This document shows positions 55,690-64,000 of a stretch of DNA of 64,000 bases, piece by piece; within the stretch, counting starts at the first letter, position 1; each line of letters begins with the position of its first letter. The notes under the pieces were generated by a model. The model saw nothing but the letters and a program-made list of their open reading frames with translations, ran no database searches and was not told the origin of the DNA. This stretch comes from Bathynomus jamesi (Eukaryota > Arthropoda > Malacostraca > Isopoda > Cirolanidae). The stretch covers positions 413,501-477,500 of the forward strand of contig JAJOZX010000938.1 of the NCBI GenBank assembly GCA_023014485.1, read 5' to 3'. Position numbers and translations under genes: made by a program.

Positions 55690-56240
55690 CTACGAATTTG
55701 TATCCCAGAGTTCATTGATGACGAAATTAGTAAAATATACAAAATTGCGTTTGATTTAAAATATCGAAAGAACTGCATAGATAAATCCTTAAAAATGGCA
55801 AAGAAAACCTTCTACGAAGTAAAGGACAAGATTCCTTATAACACAAAAAATGTTTTAGTGTTACCATTCAGAGAAAATTTCCTTGATCTGCCGAATCTGC
55901 TGAGGACTTTTAATGTAAATATTGCGTTCAGAAATTTAGATGTAATTAAGAATTCATTGATTAAGAACGCCCCTTTAAGTGAACAGGGTTGTGTATATAA
56001 AATTCCATGCACAATATGTAATAAATTTTACATTGGCCAAACTGGTAAGACCCTTGGGTTACGTATTAAGCAGCATCAATAGAGTATAAGAATCGGGCAG
56101 GAATCTAACGCCATTTTCATTCACGTAAGAGATACTAATCACCCCATTGACTGGAAAAATGCCTCCAAATTAAGGTTTAGTAAATCTATTGTTAGCAGAA
56201 ATATACTTGAATCAAGTGTGATCAAGAATAATGCGGATTT
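55690..56240 (+). pseudogene. PLE family B RT end and GIY-YIG endonuclease
   Basis: From LRICIPEFIDDEISKIY the frame runs to GCVYKIPCTIC, FYIGQTGKTLGLRIKQHQ and then TAG at 56080-56082, where family A has Tyr. Beyond the stop the frame continues to about 56246 (WKNASKLRFSKSIVSRNILE). The first residues of the open frame (from 55657) come from the inverted arm. The RT catalytic part is absent. Confidence 0.8.
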
Positions 56241-56790
56241 GGACTAGTACATAGTTAGAAAGTTGGTGTAGGGCCTATTGTTTTCTTGACCGCATTCTTG
56301 CCCCTTAACGGTTTGCCTTGGTTAAATATTATTTTAAGAACTGTTAACATTCTTATGTGTGCATTTTAATTGTAATATTTCTTTCGTATATAATCTTTGT
56401 ATGCTTGGTGGTTTATTGGACTTTTGAACAGGTTGGCTATTGGGAGAGTTTTTTCAGAGTGTTTGTAGAAGTTTGGAATATTCTGTAAGACGATGGCACC
56501 ATTCCTTTTGTTTTCATTAAATTCTTGCCACTTAATTGCCTGCTTTAATTAAATAATATTTCTAATAACTGTTATAATAATTTTTGTTCTCTGTACATGT
56601 TAATTACATTTAAGTCTAATTTCATCTATATAGTTCTTTTACATTCAGTAATTTAGCAGCCTTCAGATAAGTTATGTATTGAAAAAATCTTTAGAGTGTT
56701 TTAGGGTTTTTAAATTGAGTTGCCGATTGGGAATTTTTCGCTTGTGTATTTAACTCATTTACTTTGTAAAATCTGCCTATTTCTTGTTTT

Positions 56791-56827
56791 TCCCTGAAGA
56801 TGTGAATATATCACGAAAGCGCTCGGA
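56791..56827 (+). ncRNA. Hammerhead-ribozyme-like motif, PLE family B
   Basis: Same motif on the right arm. Confidence 0.6.
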
Positions 56828-56867
56828 TTTCGTGTTTCTTTTTCCTTTTCCCGGTGGTTGTTTGCTT

Positions 56868-56901
56868 ATTAATAAGATCACGTGTTGTTCTGTGATTTTA
56901 T

Positions 56902-56962
<61 letters not shown>

Positions 56963-57256
56963 TGTGCTTAATCTGTATTTGGTTTCTCCTATATAAACTT
57001 TCATATGTTTTTCTTAATAATTGCTATTTTATAAGTCATCTTTTAATACACTTTTAAATAAAATTTTATTAACGCTTCCATTAAAATAAAGTAAAAAGAA
57101 TTCAACCTTTTAAAAATGCGACTCTATTAAAACTTTTGCAATTTGGAAAGCTTTTAATTGTTCCCATAAGACTTGAAAAGGTTTATCTTTTTATAGTTTC
57201 ATGCATAAATCTATTTTCATTCGGGAGTAATATAAAATAAAAGTTGCATATACATT

Positions 57257-57345
<89 letters not shown>

Positions 57346-57652
57346 TATACTTACGGGATTAACGATGTAGTGCATAGAAGCATTGTAATTTTCGCTTTAT
57401 AATGGCACACAGAGTCAGTCTCTAGTACTTGTAGTACCGTTGGACTAACTAACGCCTATTGTTACTCGCATAGAGCAAAAATTATGAAGTTGCTAGTTTC
57501 TTAGAGATCGTGGACAGCCATAAAAGTGGACTATCTGATTTTATATTAACTCTGATTAAATCCAATCCCGTTTATGAAGTAACGCTTCTAAGTAGAGGAG
57601 GAATTCTCAATTTAAACCTCAGCAAATCTCTACAATTGGTTAATTCTGCAAT

Positions 57653-57715
<63 letters not shown>
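56868..57715. other. (TA)n, (CT)n and unassigned DNA
   Basis: (TA)n at 56905-56953, (CT)n/(TA)n at 57265-57345, and (TA)n at 57655-57711; about 300 bp between tracts are AT-rich without a recognisable gene. Confidence 0.55.
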
Positions 57716-57717
<2 letters not shown>

Positions 57718-57941
57718 GGGTGATTCAAAAGTCAGGTTACATAGGGAAATACTGTATTATGTAATGATACAGGGGAATAGTCACATCACATGTTCGATAT
57801 GGCCACCGTTAACGGCAATACACTTGGTCAGCCAGCTAGGAATATCACATCAATGCGCTCCTCCTTCGATAACATCTCATAACTCATTTACCTGCAAAGA
57901 AACAGAAAAGCCCTATGTAACCTGACTTCTGAATCACCCTG
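57716..57941. mobile_element. 226 bp MITE of Tc1/mariner type
   Basis: Ends CAGGGTGATTCAAAAGTCAG and inverted CAGGGTGATTCAGAAGTCAG, matching for about 30 bp. TA precedes the left end; the right flank has TG. No coding sequence. Confidence 0.78.
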
Positions 57942-57958
57942 TGTATATATATATATAT

Positions 57959-57992
57959 GATACACACAGAGTGTGCATGAAACAAGGAACCC
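57959..57992 (+). repeat. Terminal fragment of fold-back repeat family F
   Basis: ATGATACACACAGAGTGTGC followed by ATGAAACAAGGAACCC matches the outer end at 53371 with a few changes, between two (TA)n tracts. Confidence 0.6.
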
Positions 57993-58002
57993 ATATATAC
58001 TG

Positions 58003-58067
<65 letters not shown>

Positions 58068-58068
<1 letters not shown>

Positions 58069-58302
58069 ATTGATACAGGTAAATTTGTGTTGCTTCAGGA
58101 AGGAAACACAAACTTGCAGCGCATCTTGCTCCTGAAGAATCATGCACCAGGACTGATAATAACTGGGGTGTCTGCAATACAAACTAATGAAAACTGCAAT
58201 AAATTGAGTATGGATTTGGATGTTGTTTGGACTAGATTAATACAGAGCATTGTTGCTTTCAGTGGTGATGAACCACGTACGAAAACCACGTCAGTACTTT
58301 GA
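58068..58302 (+). other. Possible coding exon, unrecognised
   Basis: After a (TG)n tract and an acceptor-like TGTGTTGCTTCAG (58087-58099) the frame reads EGNTNLQRILLLKNHAPGLI and on to a stop at 58300-58302, with an amphipathic look and no repeats. No domain recognised. An upstream exon was not found; it could equally be an element fragment. Confidence 0.25.
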
Positions 58303-58423
58303 TCCCATATTTATTTGGCAATCCTGCCGTGGAAGTATCCTGAAATGTGCGTATGGACGGAATGGTGCTCTCTATAGAAAGATGTTTAACTCTTCATGCT
58401 TCCAAATTATGAATGCATCGATG

Positions 58424-58456
<33 letters not shown>

Positions 58457-58458
<2 letters not shown>

Positions 58459-58692
58459 CGTAAAGAACGACGCTTGTATAGGAGATATTCCGCGCAAGAC
58501 GAGAGAGAGAGAACGAAACAAATGAAAAAATGAGGTAACCACCCTGGAATCGAACCCGGGATCTTCCGATTGCCGGTCAGATGCGATACCATTACACCAT
58601 GGGCCTCACTCTTCCAAATGCCGTAATTCTTCTACATACTCGCAGAAACCAATGCCCCAAGGGGGCACCTCCCGCATGCCGTAACATTACGT
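58457..58692 (-). repeat. tRNA-like repeat unit, copy 1 (inverted)
   Basis: Inverted copy of 58729-58962 with only 36 bp between, so the pair is a near-perfect palindrome. Contains a CTCTCTCTC element and a tRNA-like core. Confidence 0.8.
58534..58605 (-). tRNA. tRNA-like sequence (Pol III head), copy 1
   Basis: A-box TGGTGTAATGG and perfect B-box GGTTCGATTCC with a five-pair anticodon stem TCTGA/TCGGA. The loop CCGGCAA gives GGC (formally Ala) but position 33 is C instead of U. The T stem has one mismatch and the acceptor has only five of seven pairs counting G-U. So this is a tRNA-derived sequence, not a functional tRNA. Confidence 0.5.
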
Positions 58693-58812
58693 TATTTATA
58701 CTGCGTGTTCTTTGCAGTTGAATGTATATAATGTTACGGCATGCGGGAGGTGCCCCCTTGGGGCATTGGTTTCTGCGAGTATGTAGAAGAATTACGGCAT
58801 TTGGAAGAGTGA

Positions 58813-58884
58813 GGCCCATGGTGTAATGGTATCGCATCTGACCGGCAATCGGAAGATCCCGGGTTCGATTCCAGGGTGGTTACC
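58813..58884 (+). tRNA. tRNA-like sequence (Pol III head), copy 2
   Basis: Same 72 nt as copy 1; followed by CATTTTTC, a T run that could stop Pol III. Confidence 0.5.
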
Positions 58885-59079
58885 TCATTTTTCATTTGTT
58901 TCGTTCTCTCTCTCTCGTCTTGCGCGGAATATCTCCTATACAAGCGTCGTTCTTTACGTTATTTATACTGCGTGTTCTTTGCAGTTGAATGTATATAATG
59001 TTACGGCATGCGGGAGGTGCCCCCTTGGGGCATTGGTTTCTGCGAGTATGTAGAAGAATTACGGCATTTGGAAGAGTGA

Positions 59080-59151
59080 GGCCCATGGTGTAATGGTATC
59101 GCATCTGACCGGCAATCGGAAGATCCCGGGTTCGATTCCAGGGTGGTTACC
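59080..59151 (+). tRNA. tRNA-like sequence (Pol III head), copy 3
   Basis: Same 72 nt as copies 1 and 2; followed by a six-T run. Confidence 0.5.
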
Positions 59152-59267
59152 TAATTTTTTCATTTGTTTCGTTCTCTCTCTCTCGTCTTGCGCGGAATAT
59201 CTCCTATACAAGCGTCGTTCTTTACGTTATTTATACTGCGTGTTCTTTGCAGTTGAATGTATAATAT

Positions 59268-59301
<34 letters not shown>

Positions 59302-59389
59302 CCTTTGGTAAACCTTTTGTTAGCTTCCCCCCAAATTGTTCATTCTAACGAAGGTCAAGCTTTTCACCTCACCTTAGACCTACAGTTTA

Positions 59390-59554
59390 ACGTGGAATCC
59401 GAACCACGCCCCACCAACAGCCCAGCGTCTTAACCACTAGGCCACCCAGGGTACCCATTTATCTACCAACCACTTTCTTTATTGTGTGGAAAGATGAACA
59501 GCTGGGTTTTGCTGCGCGCCGGCTGCCGTCAGCGACGCTAACCACTACACCACC

Positions 59555-59560
<6 letters not shown>
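59390..59560 (-). repeat. Composite SINE-like sequence with two A-box heads
   Basis: On the minus strand TGGTGTAGTGGTTAGCGTCG is followed about 95 bp later by TGGCCTAGTGGTTAAGACGC and the B-box GGTTCGGATTCC. Both look like tRNA-derived SINE heads; the first one lacks its own B-box. Left and right neighbours are (TA)n tracts. Confidence 0.55.
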
Positions 59561-59593
<33 letters not shown>

Positions 59594-59598
59594 TGTAT

Positions 59599-59629
<31 letters not shown>

Positions 59630-60317
59630 AGGCACGCGCAGGCAGGATGCGTAGAATTTGGTGAAGGAGAGAGTCGCTGTCTCCTGTCACCCCCAACCTT
59701 GTATAACCTATCATGCATATCTTGCTGGTCAGAGATCTTATCTTAAATTTATCAGATGGAGCTGTGAATGCACTTATTTCTGAGTTTGGAAGTTGTAACG
59801 TCACCCTCACAAGAATATGAGAAGATTTTGCGCCTTGGATACTGCCTGGCAGTCTTTCCCGTCTTCATTTATTCATGAAACCTTCTACAAACATGTCCAA
59901 GTTTCTGACTATTTCATTTCTTTATTCCAGTATATTTATTTGTTTTATAAGACAGAATACATTTCTTCAGGGCCTTTTGCATTCATATGCTAAGCAGTAG
60001 GACTGCAGCCGTTAATTTACAGCAAAATGAGGCTAGTTTTCAATCGTAATCACTATCTTATTTACTGTTTTTGCATTTAAGGTTAATAATAATAAAAACA
60101 CTGGTCAAAACATTTTACCTTTTTTTTTGTTTCTTAACGAGGTTCTGTGTTCTGATTACGAATAAGACTTTGGAGTTTTTTGTATCACGTAGGGTTCATG
60201 AGAAAACTGCGAATTAAGTTCTATCGAAAATTATACAAAAGGACGTATACATGGGACGTGCTCTAACATCATATTAACCATACTTAAAATCTCTTTGTCG
60301 ACGACTTGCGTTTATAG
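59561..60317. other. (TA)n/(TG)n tracts and unassigned DNA
   Basis: (TA)n and (TG)n at 59560-59628, then about 690 bp with no recognised feature. Confidence 0.45.
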
Positions 60318-61625
60318 GCGACATTAAAGGCTTCCCTGATTAATGTTCAGCAGTAGCCAGCCAGCATCGTTGTGTCCCACCTGCCTTGCCACCGTTTTTC
60401 CATTATGGAAATGTCCTGGTGAAATCTTCTCCATGTTCGTCCCTAATGTCACCAAGGTTGGTCGGAAAAAAGTCCAAATGGGAGCACCTTTAAATGTACC
60501 TTTAATGACATATTGCACTCCATTAACCTAAACACTTCAAGCATCTCCTCAATCAACTGCATGGAGTTCGGTGCCTTGTTCTTACCTAAAAAGTTCTTGA
60601 CGACTGCTTTAAAGGTTTCCCATGTAACCCTCTCGGTTCCATCTACGACTTATCAAAGCGGCTGTCAGTCATAACTTCTCTAATCTGTGGACCATCAAAA
60701 ACACTTTATCTTCGCCTCACTTATTCGAGGAAACTTCTGTTTTAAGTATCGAAATCCTTCACCTTCCCTGTTCATCGCTTTCACGAAGTTTTTCATTAGT
60801 CCGAGCTTAATGTGAAGAGGCGCTCTTCTTGGGATCAACTAGCTCTTTATGTGCGAAACTCTATTACCCAGGAACTAAAGCTTGATGAAGTGGCCACTCC
60901 TTAATGGCATAATGAGAATCTCTGGCCCGACTATTCCAGTCACAAAGAAAGCACCAGTACTTTGCATATCCCAGCTGCACGCCAAGAAGAAGCGCTACGA
61001 CTTTTAAATCTCCAGAGATGTGCCCGTTATACTTAGTGTGCTTTATGCACCGTAATTCAAAACAAGCTCCATATTTTCATGACTCTTTCATTTGAACATG
61101 TCCGACGGGAATTGATGGATACACGTTTCCCTTATGTAACAGCACAGCCTTCAGACTTAACTTGGATGAGTCAATGAACAATCACTATTCTTCTGGTTTA
61201 TGTTCATCATGAACAAGTGTCATCACCAATCCGTTTACATTGTTACAATAACACAGATTTCCGCTCAAAGAAAAAAATTTGGTCAAATCGATTTGACGGT
61301 TGCGGAACACAGAAATGTTAGTGTTTTTTGTCAACAAATTCCACCTTTGCAGCCACATCCTAGTAGCTCGGCTTGACTCTTAGATAAGCTTAAGTTCCTG
61401 ACGAAGTCATTTAACTCACCTTATGTAATTAAGTGAGGTTCTCTTGACTCAGGTGGTTGAAAATCTGGATCCATATCTTGTTCAAGTTCCATAGGCTCGT
61501 CTACGTTAGTTTCATCTTCTAAGGTCTCCACGTCTCTAGCTGCTCTGTTATAGGAAGACTGTCACCGTGCGGCACCGGTCTTATTACCGATGGAAGATTT
61601 GGATATTCAATCGATTTTTTTGCTT
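60318..61625 (-). pseudogene. Repeat-encoded protein family G, decayed copy
   Basis: On the minus strand, in shifting frames from 61625: KSIEYPNLPSVIRPVPHGDS, then FFSLSGNLCYCNN, LFIDSSKLSLKAVLLHKGN, KVVALLLGVQLGYAKYWCFL, a KNFLGKNKAP segment, RDEHGEDF and, near 60400, IMEKRWQGRWDTTMLAGYC. I recall this set (DEHGE-x-F, MEKR-x-QGRW) from a family of unknown function found in many arthropod and cnidarian genomes in repeat context. Many stops and shifts. It matches the better copy at 63022-64000. Confidence 0.6.
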
Positions 61626-62584
61626 TCAGAAGAAAATCCAGAAACATTCCAAGGACCCTACAGGCAAAGGCACATTAGGCACGTGCCTACAGTGATATTT
61701 GGGAGCCAAGTGGGGTTCCAGTAAAATAGGTATTAAAAAATCTTCTTGAAATGCTTTCACTGATAATAATAATAATTATAGTTTAAAGTATTCCTTAGTG
61801 CTTCATTACATTTACATCCAATTTATATACAATATGTGATGCAATATATTGAGTTTCATTGAAGCATGAATAAAATGGGTTATCACATTTACCGTTTTTT
61901 TCAATAACTGAATTACATAGTAGTGATTATGATACCCTATGAAATGTACGTGGCAAAAATAACAAGTAAGTGAGAGATTAATCACAATTGAGGAGTTATA
62001 TATTTTGTAATGTGGTAGTGCCTATAATGGTCTGTCAGGCAACGGGAGGCTTTGCATTCGTTAAACAAAAGTAACAGTAAGTGACGTGATCTCTCTGCTC
62101 TCTCCAAACAATGGGGACAGCAAATGGCATGGCTAGGCAAGTACCTTTTAGACATGCCCTGGAACTGGAATGTAATAATTCTAATGATATTTTCCTTTGC
62201 AATATGGAATATTACGGTGAAGCTTCTATTAAAAAAAAACCTTACAAATACTAAAGCTGATAATGAAATAAAGGAATGGAAATTTTAAGAAAACTGTGTG
62301 ATATAGAAATTTCAAGGTCATTTCTGTAATCAGCATTAATCTCTTTGAGGAAACAAAAACCTTGTTAACCAGTATAATAAGTCAGGAGGATCAGAAACTG
62401 GCACGGCGCTCAGGTCAGACGAATGCGGAACAACTTCCTGATTACATTGGGCAAAAAGTATTTTTCATCAGATATAATTATGGGTGGGCTTGATAGCTGT
62501 TGGGACGCTGAATCCAAATCTGTTTCAGTTTTCCTCTAGCACGTCTAGTTTTCGAGATGAAACCGATCATAATATATATAATAA

Positions 62585-62631
<47 letters not shown>

Positions 62632-62717
62632 ATATATATATAATATATATAATATGCATATAATATATAATAATATACTCGTATAATACTATATATACAA
62701 TATATAATATGTGTCCT
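61626..62717. other. Unassigned DNA and (TA)n
   Basis: Roughly 900 bp without recognisable genes, then imperfect (TA)n from 62569 to 62710. Confidence 0.45.
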
Positions 62718-62969
62718 TTATACATGTAGCGGAATATTTTGTCGTTGCAGCTTAGGTGTAGGCTTTTGCTTTACCGTTTCTGTACCCTCATGTATGGCAT
62801 TTTGTCGTTTCAACTTAGGCTTTCCGCAGGTTGTCTTGTGGTATTTTAGGTGAGAGCAGTTGCTGGCCACAAATTTGCAAACGTTGCACATGTACACCCT
62901 TTTATTCTTTGGCGTAACAGTCACATGTCTAGTTGTGTGTTGTGTTTTGTTTTGTTTTGTGTCGACCAC
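62718..62969 (-). CDS. Small zinc-finger-like protein (83 aa)
   Basis: The frame has YMCNVCKFVASNCSHLKYHK followed by TTC, a C2H-C pattern close to a C2H2 finger, with basic flanks (KPKLKRQN). It is transcribed away from the family G gene, whose start is 52 bp to the right of this start, so the two may share a bidirectional promoter. It could be part of the same element. Function unknown. Confidence 0.45.
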   Translation of the reverse strand: MVDTKQNKTQHTTRHVTVTPKNKRVYMCNVCKFVASNCSHLKYHKTTCGKPKLKRQNAIHEGTETVKQKPTPKLQRQNIPLHV

Positions 62970-63021
62970 TTACACATTTTATTTTTTTAGGTGATTTACA
63001 TCAACCCACTCATCGATTATC

Positions 63022-64000
63022 ATGCCTCGAAAGTATAAAAATCACCCCGACAATTTTTGTTACGTGTGCGGCTCGTTCGCGACCAAATCACAACGGCGAA
63101 CAATCACGATGGATCTTCCGAAAACTTACCGGTTATACTTCGGCTGTCCACTAGGCGACCAAGATAAGGCGTGGGCGCCATATGTTATCTGTACCGCTTG
63201 TTCGAATGGATTACGTGACTGGTTGAACCAAAGGAAAAAGTCGATGCGAGTGTTACTTTTCCAATGTTAACATAACTGGATTCTCCGTGAAGAACAAGCA
63301 TAACATCGTTTATCCGAACGTAAACTCCGCGATCAGACCGATCCCTCACGATGACTCGATGAAGATTCCGGTACCTCCACAGCATGGACTCGATTCTTTA
63401 GAAGACGAAAGGAAATCCGACGAAGGTGCGATTGGCGGAGATGCTGGACCTTCGACCGATCTTGACTACACACCTGACGAAGAGCAATCGGAGCCGGAGA
63501 GGCTTACCCAAAACGAGTTGAATGACCTCATTAGATACCTAGCCCTCTCCAAAGAGAAATCAGAACTTATCTCCTCAAGATTCAAGCAGAAACACTTATT
63601 TGAGAAGAACGTCCGAGTGTGTCACTATCCAAAACTAAACCATGATTTGGCGACATTCTTTACAGTAGACGGTCCGATCTGCTATTGCCATGATATCAGT
63701 GGACTTTCCGAGAACTTGTCACAGGTACACATACCATCTGAGTGGCGCCTCTTCGTTGATTCCTCACAGCGAAGCTTGAAAGCGGTTCTCCTGCATAACG
63801 GGAACTTAAAGCCGTCCATCCCACTCCGTTCATCTAAAGGAAACGTACGATAACATGAATATACTATACTACTCGAAGCAATCCAATACAGCACTCCTCA
63901 ATAGAATATCTGTGGCGATCTGAAAGTCATTGGTATGTTAATAGGCATGCAAGGAGGGTTCACGAAATACTGTTGTTTCTTATGCCTGTAGGACAGCCGT
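63022..64000 (+). pseudogene. Repeat-encoded protein family G, better-preserved copy, runs off the window
   Basis: Starts MPRKYKNHPDNFCYVCGSFA; a CxxC pair and CTAC suggest an N-terminal zinc-binding fold. A deletion near 63250-63268 fuses KKSMR to CYFSNVNITG and shifts the frame. The second frame (63260-63853) has IRPIPHDDS, an acidic region, LNDLIRYLAL, FFTVDGPICYCHD, LFVDSSQRSLKAVLLHNGN. After a stop at 63851 the match resumes near 63918 with KVIGMLIGMQGGFTKYCCFL up to the window edge. Function unknown. Confidence 0.65.

Larger units (their letters stand above)
54908..56867. mobile_element. PLE family B fold-back copy
   Basis: Left arm 54908-55688 and right arm 56106-56867 are inverted copies comprising terminal region, hammerhead motif and 3' tail. 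The loop contains the end of the RT and most of the GIY-YIG domain in plus orientation. Both ends pass into (TA)n. Confidence 0.85.
58729..59262 (+). repeat. tRNA-like repeat units, copies 2 and 3 in tandem (267 bp period)
   Basis: The tRNA-like cores are 267 bp apart and the units differ by only a few bases (for example CTCATTTTTC against CTAATTTTTTC). Each carries GGCATGCGGGAGGTGCCCCC upstream and the CTCTCTCTC stretch downstream. Confidence 0.85.

Noticed and set aside
58534..59151. Functional tRNA genes
   Set aside because: C33 instead of U33, mismatches in acceptor and T stems, and repeat-like unit structure; annotated as tRNA-like only.

Overview
This is eukaryotic, intron-capable, transposon-saturated DNA, most likely from an arthropod. 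A decapod crustacean is my best guess, from the long (TA)n and (CT)n tracts, Penelope-like elements (PLEs), CR1-like LINEs with an SGNH-esterase ORF1, and a Tc1/mariner transposase with the arthropod-type DUF4817-like N-terminus. I see no host gene I can name, and no operon, ribosome-binding site, CRISPR array or bacterial signal. Nearly every open frame of any length is a transposable-element gene, usually broken.

Layout. 1-9.9 kb: two inverted copies of one PLE family (A), the second split by a 5.2 kb CR1-like LINE. 9.9-11.5 kb: a Tc1/mariner element. 11.9-12.5 kb: LINE and pogo-like scraps. 12.5-19.3 kb: a nested DNA-transposon complex. Its outer shell has TTAA-type ends and inverted repeats and carries a decayed minus-strand gene. 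Its core is a 3.1 kb transposon coding for an almost intact, unassigned DDE-type transposase split only by a 92 bp TTAA MITE. 19.8-22.6 kb: MITE, palindromes, mariner remnant. 23.2-25.5 kb: a cluster of unrecognised minus-strand frames interrupted by a 760 bp inverted-repeat element. 25.9-27.7 kb: a non-coding repeat that recurs inverted at 48.0-51.7 kb. 27.8-33.8 kb: two PLE fold-back structures around a probable solo LTR. 34.0-41.9 kb: two head-to-tail copies of a second CR1-like LINE, each bounded by (CT)n. 42.4-45.3 kb: an inverted PLE pair with a mariner inserted. 46.3-47.6 kb: a mariner of the DD34D type. 48.8-50.7 kb: two adjacent fold-back mariners. 51.8-54.9 kb: a second fragment of the unassigned transposase family, a Tc1 fold-back, another fold-back repeat and a mariner remnant. 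54.9-56.9 kb: PLE family B. 57.7-59.6 kb: MITE, tRNA-like repeats and a composite SINE-like head. 60.3-64 kb: two copies of a repeat-encoded protein family of unknown function.

The most interesting signals are: (i) hammerhead-ribozyme-like motifs at the ends of three separate PLE families, all with a very short self-complementary stem III; (ii) the 3.1 kb transposon with 11 bp terminal inverted repeats and an apparent 9 bp target duplication, whose reading frame closes exactly when the MITE is removed; (iii) a LINE that looks specific for (CT)n tracts; (iv) repeated production of long inverted (fold-back) copies by unrelated element classes; and (v) a triplet of tRNA-like units arranged as one inverted and two tandem copies. 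Most insertions sit in (TA)n tracts, so the window reads as a stack of elements built on microsatellite targets.
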